64,000 nucleotides of DNA from Limnephilus marmoratus (GCA_917880885.1 OU862908.1:51853819-51917818); one strand, 5' to 3'. Numbered from the stretch's first letter, positions 45,180 through 57,959 are shown. Made by a program: numbers and translations. The notes: generated by a model not told the origin, from the sequence alone.

Positions 45180-45770
45180 ATGAAACTGAAAAATATTAAA
45201 CACAAAAATGAATGCAAGCAACCGTTTATGGAGGATATTTGACCGTCTCCCGTCACCGAAGGGCCATCAGGGGGGACTCCATCCAGGCGCAGTTGGAAGT
45301 AATGATTGTATTTTTCTATTGGCGTAGTATGCGCCATAAGCTTTCCATGCAGTGGCGGAGAAGTGCACTAAAAGTAAGCACTCGTTCTTCCAGGAACATT
45401 TCCGTAGCGCTGCAGTATTTCGGTAGGCGGAATAGTTGGCGGTAGGCGTTATTGTAGGCGACTTTTAGCTTATGCCATTGGGTTGCAGTATAATCTACCC
45501 ACAGTTCTGACGTGTACAGCGATGTGCAGACTGCGTTAAATAGTATTCTTTTTACATTTGGACTGCAAAAGTGAAAACATCTTGACAGCATACCTGCTAA
45601 CGGATATCGCTCTTCTTTGTCTTTCCACATCTTCGGTGTTTTTCGCGTCGTCTGTGATGATATGTCCCAGATACTTCACGCTTCGACTAACTTCCATTTT
45701 AATTCCGTCTGGCCATACTGAGGGTGTTTGAATAATTTTGTTTCTGCATTTGAAAAGCATAACATTGATT
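45180..45770 (-). pseudogene. LINE (family L45) reverse transcriptase C-terminus and 3' UTR
   Basis: Minus-strand frames 45760-45536 and 45630-45316 join by a frameshift. They give IKMEVSRSVKYLGHIITDD, then DVERQRRAISVSRYAVKMFS, RILFNAVCTSLYTSELWVDY, KLKVAYNNAYRQLFRLPKYC and SATEMFLEERVLTFSALLRH. This is the conserved region after the reverse transcriptase palm of an endonuclease-type LINE (VKYLGH, LYTSELW, YNNAYRQLFRLP). The 3' UTR contains TGATGGCCC and GGGAGACGGTCAAATATCC, also found at 48.69-48.73 kb. The catalytic domains are missing, so the copy is truncated. Confidence 0.75.
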
Positions 45771-45929
45771 TGGACCTATTATATATAAGGATATAATTAT
45801 TGTTAATTATAAGTCTGAATGATAGGTTATATCATATAATATACAAATAAATTTCAAAGGCACCGTTGAGGCAATTTTCTCGTGAAAACGGCGTTAAAGA
45901 TATAACAATACTAAAAAAAATGTTATGCG

Positions 45930-48780
45930 TAATCTAAAACTAAACCCACTAAATACCTTTGCAACCCGTGAAGACGTTACAGAAGTTCGAAAAGAACTAC
46001 AAGGATTTAAAACACCTTAATATTATTCATTAAATATAAATTGTAATACTTCCGATGTAAACAGAGGAGGTTTATCGACATCTGTTGATAATGCGTCAAA
46101 GATCGAGGTCACCTGTAGAAAATTAAATCAGCAGATGATAAACAAGCAAACGAATCCGTCTACCTATAACGTCGCAAAACATTTTGATTAAACTGAGTCC
46201 ACCGAAAATAACAATGTGTGGATAGTAATAACAATGTTCAAAACAATAATAAATCTCACAGACGGACAATTACATCTGATACAACCGATCAGATGAGCTT
46301 TCAACAAATATCTGAAGACAAAGCCCTATTCATCAAACATCAAAAACTACGCATGATTGGAAAGCAATTACCTATAAAAAAGGAAAAAAAATGCGCATTT
46401 TAATAAAAGGAAAATACGAGAGCTCCGGATTGATAGTCATTCCACAACAGAGGCACATAATTGCCTCCCAGTTCAACCGGGAAACAACTGCCGATGAAAT
46501 AAATGGGTTATTGATCTCCCACAATATACACTGTAAAATAGATAAATTTCTTTCACTCTTAACATTGTAATAAGCAGCGAAAAATTCTCAGAAATTATGT
46601 ATAAAAGAGAAATTTGGCCACCAGGTAACATAGCGCGAAATTTATCAAGAAAATATTTAATATGATGAACTGTGTTCTGATCACTTGCCAATGATAATAA
46701 ATCTCAATCTTCAATTTCCATCAGCCTTTGTGGAATCGTGTACCTAATGATTGATCCTTTCAGATGAAATCCGATATCTAATGTTGAAATTATAAAACAA
46801 ACTTCTCAACATAATTCAAGATTTTTACCAATCAGAAACTGATAAAAAATCAATGGCAAAATCACACGAAAACCAAATAAATACCCTATAAAAAATTGTA
46901 GACGCATTGCGGTGCTGCCTCTACCACATTTAATAACACGAATCGAAAAAATAGAAAAAATCTGGGATGGAATCATATGGTTGCAGAATATGCAGAATCG
47001 AGACGCGCCTTTCTTTCATGGCTCGAGGCCGGAAAACCACACTCAGGGCCGGTTGCCGAAGACAGATGTAAATAACGGACGATTTTGAAAGTAGCTCTGA
47101 AAAAATTTCAACAGACAGAAAAATTCAACCGCGAATGGATGGTTTGCCACCCTCACTGATAAATAAAGATTTACATAATTTTGGCAAAAAACCTCTTCAC
47201 AACTGAAAACTCGTATCTGTGTCAATGAAGTAAGACGAAAAGAAAATATCGTTAATGAATTTAATAACTAGGACTCTATGGCGGGTGAAGAAGCACCAGA
47301 GAAATCTCTGAACATAAATTTTAGTTTGAAAATAGAAGACAATATTACCGCTATAAGCATTTTTACGCATGTGGCAGAAGGAGTTGTAAGAGAAATAGTA
47401 ACAGGAAAGGCCACAGGACATTACTCAATAGTTCTCGAGTACATTAAGTATGCTGGACCAGCGATTCATATTATTATAGCAAAACTATTTTCAAATATTG
47501 TGAGTTCAGGCACATTCGGAATGAAATTATGAAGACGGTAATTATTCCCATTATTAAATCAACAAAACTTAATCCATCCTTGATCAATAACTATCGATCA
47601 TTTTCACTTTCGACCGCCGTGGCAAGATTATACGAAAAAAAATCTATGGTCGTAACAGATCATCTAAAGACAGAGGATAACCAGTTCGGATTTTAACCTG
47701 CACTGTCAATATCCACGGATATATATTTCCTAAAAGAAGCCATCAGCCATTATTAACCCGGGAAAAAGTGAATTTAAATCTGCTTTCTAGACCTGAGCAA
47801 AGCGTTTGATCCTGTGTATCACAATAAACTTTGGAAAACACTAAGGAAAAAAAGCAGTTTCGGAAGATATAACAGCAATTCTTTCAATTCGCACACGCAG
47901 CAAGAAAACGTCGTGAAATGGTCTGCCGAGTTTTCTAACCCATTTTATTTAAAAAGTGGCGTAAGGCAAGGAGGAAGCATGTCTCCAGTACTCATATATG
48001 CAATGATGAACTAAATCAAAGACCTAATAACCCAAAAATAGGTTGCCCTGTTCAAGATTATGTGTAAATAATATTAATTACGTAGATGATACTTTTTATA
48101 CTTTTCAAGCACCGCCCGTCACTTAGAAACTCCTCCAATACGCGAAGATTTTGCAAAAAATCATAATATACAATACATTCAAATCAATCGTTGTGGTTTT
48201 CAAATATAAAATAGAAATCATTCAAACACTCTCAATACGGCTAGACGGAAGGAAAATGTGTGTTCGTCGTACTGTCAAATAACTGGGACATATTAAAACA
48301 GATTACCCGAAAAACATCGAGTTATCATGCATCGTGTTATGGTTCCAGGTATGCTATCAAGATGTTCACTTTGTTCACTTTTGCAGTAAAAACGTCAAAA
48401 GGATACTATTCGTATTCTGTGGAATACAAAACTGTGGATAGATTACCTGCATCCCAGTGGTATAAGCTATAAGTCACTTACTATAATGCTTATTGCCAAC
48501 TATTCTAGCCTACCGAGAAATTGCAGCGCTAGGGAAAGGTTCCTGGAGAAACCAGTGCAGTCTTTCAGAGCACTTCTTCGCCACCAAATGGGAAACTACC
48601 AAACGAAACGCCACCAAATGGCGCAGAATAGTCCAATCGAATAAAACAATCATCACTGCCATGATTGCCTGGATTTAATCTCCCCTGATGGCCCTCTGGA
48701 GATGGGAGACGGTCAAATATCCACCATAAACTTCTACTTGCGTACATTTTTGTGATAAACATTTTTTGCCTTATTTTTTT
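45930..48780 (+). pseudogene. Longer, heavily decayed copy of LINE L45
   Basis: The left part (45930-46740) gives broken frames such as KYESSGLIVIPQQRHIIASQ and a YKREIWPPGNIARNLS-like piece, probably the ORF1 protein. From 46950 the linker appears, then MAGEEAPEKSLNINFSLKIE and VREIVTGKATGHYSIVLEYI. Reverse transcriptase blocks follow with stops: INNYRSFSLSTAVARLYEK, EDNQFGF, FLDLSKAFDPVYHNKLWK, LKSGVRQGGSMSPVLIYAMM and NYVDDTFYTF (the YVDD/YADD box, near 48075). The C-terminal region continues to 48680 and the 3' UTR repeats that of the minus copy. Several stops and frameshifts make it inactive. The endonuclease domain was not identified. Confidence 0.7.
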
Positions 48781-51008
48781 CTATAAACCTATGAATTGTT
48801 TTATGGTCTAATTTCCTTTTTGTTATTTCGAAATACATGGAGGACCTTATAAATATAAATATATGATAGGTTTAATTCCTAGATGCGACTGAATTATTTT
48901 CTGCTTTTTCTGTTTCACATTTATGATTAAAGAATTTATTATATCAATTGTTTTTTTACTGGCTTTCCGTGACTAAGTACATATTTGTTGCCATTAAAAA
49001 ATAAGTCGAGGGATATCCTCTAACCTCAAGTATATCATTTTCTTTGTTTGACCACTAGAACTAGAACGGATGTCCCAAATATTAATAAAGCCTACAAACG
49101 CAAAGAACACTCGTATTTCAAATGTCGAATAAAGTTAATCGTCCGGCAAAAAACGTATTTTCACTTTACTGTACAAGCGCACGCGAGAGAGTTTACAATT
49201 TATTTCTTCAATATTTATCGCGCTTAATGCAAAAATCATGGTTTAAACGTGCATCTAAAAAAACTACAAATATTTCTACTTGTTATTCGTCGACATTTTT
49301 ATGTATATATTTATTGTTTAGACCCGAGTACGTAATTAAATAGTAGATGGTGAAGGCTATGCTAACATTTTAAGAGTTTCGGCGGATCCATATTTATATA
49401 GGTATATGCACAATTTATGAAACAAATTAGTTATTTTGTAGGTAGTCAGCAATGTCACGTGTGTAAACACATGGAACACACCAAAAGTTAATGAAAAGAT
49501 TGTAGATTTTGTGAAAAAACATTAAGATTGTTATAATTCATCAACAACGTAATATGTACACAAACTGACATGTCATAGGTACTGGACAAAGACGACACTA
49601 AATTTACAAGACACTTAAAAATGGCGTGAAAATTTATTACGAAATATCAACACTGTATCGGTTAAAGACAAAGCGAATTTCTTGTCGCACTAAATAGGTG
49701 AGCTTCACCCGGCATTTGTATGGCTTTATCGTATACTTAAAGCAATAATCATAATTGAAGTACATGGCGTATAAAGCAACTTGTCTATTGGCTTAGCTGT
49801 TCTTCGCTATACATGAAACTCTCGCGTGAGGCTTCCCTTTACCTACTTTGAAATAGACTACTATTATTTTCTTTTCTTTTATTATAAGGCTTAACTATAA
49901 ATGTTCAATAAACCGATTGCCTTTCAATATGCCACAAATTCAATAGTTAACAGACAAATAAAAGCTAAGATTTCGCAGCAGTTACGACATTTATCGCTAT
50001 TTCTGTAGGCACCTTTTCAGATTACAGAGCAAATGCTACTCAAATATTTACAATGAAAATCTTCACAATTATCCGGTTAATTTTTGAAAAATGCTCAGTC
50101 ATATTTTTAGGACAAAAACATGGAGACTTAAGAACACCTTTATTATAATGCAATTTCTTCTTCAAAGGACAAAAAATATTATTAAGTCATTTAATAGCCA
50201 AGCCTTTCTTTCCTTGTTCTTTTTCATGTGACTTGCATATTAAAATGTTTAAGTCACTGTACACAAAGCCAAGGAAAAATTCAATGCAAACAAGGAAAAT
50301 GTTCACAATTTCCAAGAAATAGGTACCAATCGAAAAGTTTAAAGTTCGTCTGGGGTTTTACAATTATGCAAATAAACTTACATGAACGATCCATCTTCTG
50401 AGACTAACATTACAATCCGCATAGATAATGGACGACGATAATGGACACTCACCTGCAAAGAAAAAAATACAATTATTAAAGAGCGCTCGAAAATTAGTTT
50501 TACACAACTTCATGTTTATGCGGGAATATGGTAAAATTTTCAAAAATCGTCAATTTTCAAAAAGTCATTAGAATATGCAATGCAAAAAAATTAATTATTA
50601 TGGTACAATAGGTATAAGCTTCATTTTGAGGATGCAAATTCCTAATGCGTAAAAAACAATGATATTGAAATATAAGAGATGTGCTATCCGCAGTTTTTAC
50701 TAGGTGGGACTGCGCTTCCGGGTGTCGCCGATATTGTTTACCAATTAACTAATAAACTAAATGAACGGATTCTTTCCGTATTCAAACATTATTGTTAACC
50801 AATACTAATGCACACCTTCAAAAAATCAACGAAACGAACAAATTCTTTTCGTACGCAAACTACTCCGATTAGGTAGTAGTCCGCCGACGATCGCGTGGAC
50901 GTCGTCTCTCTTGTATTTGAATACCTTTGATAAAAAGGGATTGAAAATAGTATAACATAAATAAATAAATTATTCAGTTTATTTCATTATTGCATTTTTT
51001 AACATTAC
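48781..51008. other. Long AT-rich stretch without a recognised gene
   Basis: A 73-codon open frame at 49122-49343 (+) lacks a known domain. No RNA gene or repeat was recognised. Confidence 0.4.
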
Positions 51009-51660
51009 TTTTTTTTACATTAACTCCACACAGGAGGCCGTGAGGAAAATAATTTCTCTCAGGGCCTATGTCATCTGGGATGCTGTGTGGAGGGTTTTTT
51101 GAGGAGAGGAAGGAATGAACATTGGTCTTGAAGAGACCCATGTTGTAGGAAGGAGGAAACACAGAGGCCGGCAATCATTCAACTGTTGAACACAAGAACG
51201 AGTCGAAGAAACGACCCGTTCTCATGTGACAAATGTCAACCGTGTACAAATTTCCCGACTATTCACCGGTGCCGAAGGGATCAATGACGCCAGTTCCTCG
51301 GAGCATCTTCCATTGTAATACCGGTAGAACAAGGATAGCATTCCCACCCGACGCCTGAGCTCTAAAGATTGCAATCCGTCTGTTAAGATGGGAGATCTAT
51401 TAAGCGGACCGCCCGTTTTTGTACCGAGTCGAGGATATTTTTCAGGTATTTTGGAGCTCCAGACCAGAGGTGGCTCCCAAATTCAACCGGGGGCGCACTT
51501 GTGATTTGTACAGGGTTAGCAGTTGTGCACTATTAAAGTATCTGCGGGCCCTATACAGTACGCCCAGTTTTTGGGAGGCTAACTTTACTCTGGCTTCGAT
51601 GGAGCCCCCATACCTGAGCTGGTCACTTAGGGTTACATCATGTAATGCTTTCTCTAGCAA
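51009..51660 (-). pseudogene. Jockey-type LINE ORF2 C-terminus and 3' end
   Basis: Minus-strand frames with one frameshift give LRYGGSIEARVKLASQKLGV, LYRARRYFNSAQLLTLYKSQ, VRPRLN, SHLWSGAPKYLKNILDSVQK, RAVRLIDL, LQSLELRRRVGMLSLFYRYY, GRCSEELASLIP, then ASVFPPSYNMGLFKTNVHSF, LSSKNPPHSIP and a short tail, ending near a poly-A (T run 51009-51016 on +). This order is typical of the Jockey clade. The last about 100 bp, including the palindrome AGGCC-TGAG-AAAT-ATTTTCCTCA-GGCC and CTGTGTGGAG, are the same as the tail of the SJ elements. Truncated and inactive. Confidence 0.8.
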
Positions 51661-52560
51661 ATTTTCCCAAAAAGGTGCTTAATAAATAAAATAAAAATAT
51701 TAACATTTGATAGCTTCCGCAGAAAAAAATGTTAATCAGCTAAAAACTAGCAGACCGTGAGATTAGAAACTTTTAAAAAATACCTTCATACCCATTAGAA
51801 TGATCGAAATAGAACAAAACACGTGTTCAACGTCAGAAAGGTAATTAAAGTCGTTAGAAATAAAAAAAAAAAACCAGCAAAAACTTCATCCAATTATTAA
51901 ATCGTTCTCCAGCCCCTGGCGGATACGTTAAAATCCACAGGTAAACAACCCCTAGAAATGACGTCATTAAAATATAGCACAACTATGCTCATAGCAGGGC
52001 GTGGGAAGTTCAGTGAAAGGTTTCCCACAAGCGTCTGTTCATCGAATTCTACGAAACGTTCAACAGCAGTTCGGAGAAAAACTTCGACGTCTGAAAAGCA
52101 ATTTATTGCACAAAATGCATTCGGCGGTGCAGTTTTCCATGAAAATACAAATCACACGAATTTAAATATTGAAAGGGTTGAATGATACAACGATTTCAAG
52201 AAAAATAAAATTGCCACAGACAGGGAACTAAGCTGAAGGAAAAATTCTCTTTAAAAATCGAAGAAACTGGAAAAATCAAATAAAGGTTTAAAAGGTGGAA
52301 ATTTGGATTGCATTTTTTATTCTAGATCTTTTCATGTTCAATTTTAAAAGAGTGGGATAATTAGGTATAGCTGACTCGGGTGAGAAAATATTTCAAACTG
52401 GGACGATAAAATGTAACGAGAATGTAATGTTATTGGAACTCTGAAAATGATGAAATCTTTCTTTAAGGTAGCTCATTGACTTTTGACGTTTTCTTTCAAT
52501 ACGAAAATAATAAATAATAATTATTATTAATTATTAAAGATTTTAAAAATATTTATATTG
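51661..52560. other. Unassigned DNA
   Basis: A 75-codon open frame at 51958-52185 (+) has no recognisable domain. Confidence 0.4.
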
Positions 52561-52858
52561 AGGGATCAGTAGGATTTATAGGTCCAATTAGGAGTTCTAC
52601 AGAGCCGAACCCTCTAATAATTGAAAAAATAGTTTAGAAAATATCTGGAGTCGGTGAATTATTTTACCATTTGGTCTCTGGTAGGTTGACAAAAAATTAT
52701 TAATATTTATTGTCTTCCTTTCTTAGTAACATGTAGAGATTATAAAATAGTCATTTGACTGTCCTAGAACGGGAGACCTTCCTAGTTGGACAGTCAAAGC
52801 TTCTTTGTACTGATGTATTCTCTATAACAAATAAACGTTTTATTATTATTATTATTAA
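52561..52858 (+). repeat. LINE 3' UTR with terminal hairpin and ATT tail
   Basis: TTGACTGTCC ... GGACAGTCAA form a 10-bp hairpin (52757-52800), followed by ATAACAAATAAACGTTTTAT and (ATT)n. A hairpin followed by a simple-repeat tail is a common LINE 3' end. No coding part remains, and the left edge is uncertain. Confidence 0.55.
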
Positions 52859-53612
52859 TGAAATCCTCACTGGGATCTCCCGTGCTAAGGATTTCATTTA
52901 CGTATTATAATTTAATTATAAGAAATTAATATGAATTAGTTATAAACATATATCATGTAGTATTTTTTTAATATTTAAATTGAATTCTAAAAAGCTTGAA
53001 TTCGATTTGATCGAAATTGTTGGACATAAAAATACGTAATTTGAAGAAGCAACGCAATTGTCTGATAAGTTTATTGTGATGGAAGAAAGCCCGCTCAATG
53101 AATACCGAAATAACTTCTAGTGGGCACTTTAAATTTTAAAGGAGTTTTAGGCGAGCCAAAAAAGTCATGTTTTATTTTCTGAAAATGTTGGTCTTAAAAG
53201 TTTTAATTAAACTAGTCCCAACGAGAGCTCGTACGGACTACGGAAGTCATCCACGTTCGTCCTCTACATTATCGTGCGTCTTTTTTTAAAACAAAAAGGA
53301 TAGAAGATACTAGAGCGATGACGTCACTTACGATTTCTCATTGGGATTGGTAGAGAAAGCCTTTGTCTTAAGAGTATGTATATTACCAGGATACCTGAAT
53401 ATTCCTACGCAGAAAGTTTTCTTGAAAAGGATTTGCAAACGAAAACGGGGAATGAAGTTATCTTGTACGAGAAACGTTTGGTGTGGCGAGGGATTTTGGG
53501 ATTTGAAGTTATCTTAGAGTATTGTGGCGATAAATTATGTACCTATGTATATGTGGGCACTGGAGCTACAAGCATCTTCAAATAATTTAGCATAAACACG
53601 GTTCGTATAATA
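52859..53612. other. Unassigned DNA
   Basis: A 69-codon open frame at 53376-53585 (+) has no recognisable domain. Confidence 0.4.
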
Positions 53613-54158
53613 TTAGGTCCTTACATATGAAATTGGCGTTTTGTGTGGGAGGAACATAAAGCCGATTTTTTTTTAATATAATATATTTATTTAATCAAAG
53701 TATGTACCATTGCTATCTATGCATTTTTGCCATCTCATAGGTAGTTCATCGATCCCTTTACTAAAAAAACCATTCGGACGGGAATCAATAAAATCTTTGA
53801 AGGCGGTTTGGACTGCCTCATCGGAGTTGAATTTTTTCCCTGGCAAAAAGTTATCCAAATTTCGAAAAAAATGGTAATCTGTTGGGGCAAGGTCCGGAGA
53901 GTACGGTGGATGTCTTAGGCATTCCAATTAAAGCTCCTCTAATTTGGTAGCCGTCTGTTGTGCAGTGTGTGGTCTAGCGTTCTAACGCGCGTTTGTTGAC
54001 TTACTTCACAAAATTCGTGAGGTACCCACCTTTCAAGCTTTTTCACCTTTCCAATTTGCTTCAAGTGGATTAAAACAGTTTTATCACTAACGTTGGTGTA
54101 CTAACGTAATCAAAGTTGCCAGTACGGCAAAACGCCAATTTCATATGTAAGGACCTAA
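53613..54158 (-). mobile_element. Internally deleted mariner element with perfect ends
   Basis: 31-bp perfect terminal inverted repeats start TTAGGTCCTTACATATGAAA, flanked by TA on both sides, as for mariner. The minus strand encodes the end of the DNA-binding region (LIHLKQIGKVKKLERWVPHE). After a deletion, it encodes the transposase C-terminus: NARPHTAQQTATKLEEL, then HPPYSPDLAPTDYHFFRNLD and DELPMRWQKCIDSNGTYFD ending near 53691. The third catalytic D lies in LAPTD. The core with the first two acids is deleted, so it cannot make transposase, but its intact ends could be mobilised by an active relative. Confidence 0.9.
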
Positions 54159-54546
54159 TATTTGAATTAATGAACTTGCAATAGTAAAATACAATAATAC
54201 GTAATAAATGGAAAATAATTATCTTTGCCACCGTTGTCATCAAGCTGAGTGCTCATTGCGGAAACCCTTACGACGATCATGGTTTTTGCATTCTATGGCT
54301 TGAAAGTTTAACTTTTCACATAACAGAAACAAACAGTTTAGCAAAATTTTTTTATTTTTTTTTTATTTAGTAACTATATAATATTTTTTACATTTTTATA
54401 TGAAACATGTTAGTTAGATGTATATATGTATAAAATAGAAAATATATTCGAAGTTTAATTTTTATAATTTGCAAGGAAACTGTTATATCGCGTTTGGAAA
54501 GTGTATCACAGTCTAAATAGGTCTGCAGCAAGATATAACCGATTAG
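54159..54546. other. Unassigned AT-rich DNA
   Basis: No coding or repeat structure recognised. Ends at the CCGATTAG target duplication of the next element. Confidence 0.4.
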
Positions 54547-55684
54547 TGGTGTCCGACAGAATCACCAATTTCTACGGAAACCGAATCTTCGGTATCTATC
54601 GCAGTTTCGGCCGAAGCCGAAACCGAAACTTTTTTAGACATGTTAAAAATCTATTGTTTACTGAAATTTGGCTTATTTTTTACACTTATACAGACAGTTA
54701 ACAAGTGTTTAATGAAATAAAAAACATTAATTGAAGTATGTGAAAAGAAAATATTACTGCCATTAAACAAACAAAAAATACATAAATTAACAAAACATCT
54801 TAACTACTTCTTGGAACCAAAATTTGTCAATAATCAACACTTACATAAAGGAAGAACCTCAATAATTGAGTATTTTAATTTCAACTGATGTGATTTATGC
54901 CATTAACACAGAACTGGTTATTTACTCAGGGAAGGAAATATTATAAAGAATGCCTTACATCTTAAAAACTATTCTTATTTTTTCATATTTCTCGAGTAAA
55001 AAATCTTATCTCTAAATTAATTTTCAACCTAAACTTTATTTTACGCTGATGCTTTTTTTCATATTTTTTACATCGTTCGTCCATTTCATACGCTGCCTAG
55101 GAATACCTGCTTTTGTTTTTCATCATTGTTCATCTGTATAGATGATTTATATATTTATTCTTATTTTTATTTCTATTGTCCTTAAAATATTATTATTTGT
55201 TACTTTTATTTTTATTTGTTATTCTATTTTATTTTTATTTAAGATTCACCTAGTTTAACTCTTTTCCTGTATGTGATCATGTACCTAATACTAGTATGAA
55301 TACTTTCCTTAATATGTATGTTATAAGTTTTTACTTTCATCTGCGTATATGGATGATTATACTTAATATTCTATACTTAATATAACATCTTATGAATCTC
55401 GACTACCATAATACGGGCATTTGCCTAGCTTGGTAGTCGAAAAACCATGTTAAACACACCTGTAATAAACAAAATGAATAAAGAAAATTAAAAAAAAAAA
55501 TGCGTTTACAATCACAACATTCTTATTACACGGCGAACTCAGCTGATGATGGCGGGTGACATACGAGCAACGAACTCACCCGAAGTCAGCCGAACGACGC
55601 GCGATAATTCACGGACGTAGAGTTTCGGTGCGGCCGAAGGTTCGGCAGATTTACTGCCGAAACCGAACCTTCAATCGGTCACTA
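54547..55684. mobile_element. hAT-like non-autonomous element with CCGAA clusters
   Basis: Ends TGGTGTCCGA and (read inward from the right) TAGTGACCGA. They are flanked by a perfect 8-bp duplication CCGATTAG (54539-54546 and 55685-55692). Both ends carry clusters of CCGAAACCGAA/TTCGGTTTCGG-type motifs, likely transposase-binding subterminal repeats. No transposase remains. A LINE tail with poly-A sits inside at 55.13-55.50 kb. Confidence 0.75.
55130..55502 (+). repeat. LINE 3' UTR inserted in the hAT-like element
   Basis: ATTTTTATTT-rich sequence, then a GACTACCA...TGGTAGTC hairpin (about 55399-55438), AATAAACAAAATGAATAAAG and a run of ten A. It is the 5'-truncated 3' end of a retroelement; no protein part is visible. 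Confidence 0.6.
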
Positions 55685-55692
55685 CCGATTAG

Positions 55693-56751
55693 TTCGAAAA
55701 AAATAAGCAAGCGTACAAAATAAAAAAAATTAAAACCGACATGATTATTAACGTATTATTAATTAATTATAAATAGAAAATACATATAATTGGAATTCTG
55801 AGGTTAAATATATGTTTGTGCTTTACTTGTTGACTAATTCGAGAGACCCAATTTGAAAACAATGAATGTTTTTTCTGAAGACAAAACATAACCTCGGTGG
55901 CATCTATCGGAAATGAGCTGGCCACCAAGGTGTTTTAACAATGACAAACGGAAAACGCTTTTCCCCAAACAATCATCCGATCCCTCCGTAAAGGTATAAT
56001 CTGAGAATTGGGAGACAATCTGCATACAAAGGTTGTAGGTCTAGGACAGAAGCTCGTAATTTTTCCCATTCAGTTGACTCTATATTTTTTTAACTAATTG
56101 AGTAATTAATGGTCATGAACATCTTAGAATGTAATAATTTCCTTTGTACTTATGTACCTGAACATTCCAAAGTTGGAATTGAGGTACGTGTTCGGAAAAT
56201 AAAATTTAAAAAAAGAATCTTCAAATCCCGACAAGCGATAAAGTACCTACCTGTTTATTTACTTATATTTTTGGATCAGATATTCACTCTTATTCTAGAT
56301 TTCAAATTTGTAGATACAGTTTGTCAAATAAGAGTGGAAAATATAGGAGGGCGCCACTGTTGTTCATATGGCAATACTAAACATATAACTCATGGTCCTA
56401 ATGTAAAGCTGTGTAATCTACATTTTTATAAAAAATAAAAATTCATAAAACGAAAAAAATATTCACCCACTGATCTAAAAATTAGAACCGCATGTAGGTA
56501 TATTATTATTATACCTTTGCAATTTTGTGTTAACATACTAAAGAATAACGATAATGTAATAAAATATAAAGCACAGTTTAAAAATTGATTACATTTATTT
56601 ATTTCTAGCTTAAGTACCTAGCGTTGTCCGGGCTTTAGATCATGTCTCTAATTTTAGATCTGAATATATTGAACTCATTCAAATCTAAAAGTAGTGTAAC
56701 TAAACTCACCATTAGTGATTTCTATCTACTGTTAAATTCAAATTTATGTTA
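55693..56751. other. Unassigned DNA
   Basis: A 109-codon open frame at 56109-56438 (+) has no domain I recognise and no splice context. Confidence 0.4.
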
Positions 56752-57110
56752 AACTAGCTGGTACCCGGCATGCGTTGCTATGCCATTCAAAGAAATAAAT
56801 TGATTCTCCCTGCACGTCCTTTGACGTGCATCCCCGTTCCCTTCCACCTCCCCCCTCCCTCGTGTATTCCCTCTCCACAAACCCCACCTTCCCACTGCCT
56901 TTCCTTCCTGCCGCTAAAATATATGAAACACTCACATTTTCATTTATACAAATTTCATAACGCCAGAGCTTACCATTATATATACAGCCAATGTTATTCG
57001 CTGATAATGTAGCTTTCTATTGGTGAAAGAATTTTTCAAATCGGTTTAGTAGTTTCGGAGCAATGCAAACAATCAAATCTTTCCTCTTTATGGTATTAGA
57101 AAGATTAAAT
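56752..57110 (+). mobile_element. Repeat starting CTAGCTGGTACCCGGCATGC
   Basis: Order: CTAGCTGGTACCCGGCATGC, pyrimidine-rich CCTTCCACCTCCCCCCTCCC, CCTGCCGCTAAAATATATGA, AATTTCATAACGCCAGAGCT, AATCGGTTTAGTAGTTTCGG, AATCTTTCCTCTTTATGGTA. It matches the split minus-strand element at 23.1-24.3 kb and, more loosely, those at 7.6 and 21.4 kb. The coding-like frames here are fortuitous. Confidence 0.65.
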
Positions 57111-57959
57111 GAAAGCAAATCGCTTTATTAAACACCTTTTAATCAAATTTATGTCATGAAAAAAAATATTTTTTTAAATTTGGTTTACGGTGTTCTATAC
57201 ATTAGGTGTCATTGCACTTTAAAAGAATATTTGACAGTTAAATTGGTGTTGCCAGCCTACAAATTTTGTAGTTCCATTTTTTATATTTTCTACTCTTATC
57301 TGACAGACTATACATGGGTTGCTTTGATAATTTTTTTTTACTTTTCAAGGTTTTTCACCCCAAAGGAGTGTTTTAGTCAGTGCCAAAAAAAAGAACTATT
57401 CGGAAAAAAACATGAAAACGAATGAGGACGTTTTTAGTTTTTGGTCGCTGACAGATTTGGCAGTAGGGACGGGAAGGATGGAAATACGAAGGTGGAAAGT
57501 ATTTGGCATTTCAGATCTGGTCATTAAAGAAACATCAAATTAACAACGTTTCCATTCTAAATTGTGATCTTTCAGAAGGGCGAAAATTATAGTGTTTATC
57601 ATTACGTAAAATTTATAATGACACATGAGCAAGTAAAATATCATTTTACTCTGAAATTTTATTATAACGTACAAACTCGTATAACATTCGTCATTTTAAT
57701 CACTTTATGACGAATGATATTTAAAAAAAACATCCGTAAAGTTTGCCAAATGTTGTGCATAGTTTTTATTTAGATGTATACGACGTTTTTTGTTGGTTTG
57801 TAATCTTTTGCCGGTTCTTCCACATTGTAGGTAAAAATGTAAAAATAAATAAATGTTCAAAAATTTCTAACGGGTCGCATGAATGGGTAACTAACCTACA
57901 AATTAAGCATTACCTTGCAATATTTAAAACCTATAGAGTTACACGTGTAACTCGATATT
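57111..57959. other. Unassigned AT-rich DNA
   Basis: Short open frames only, none with a recognised domain. Confidence 0.4.
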
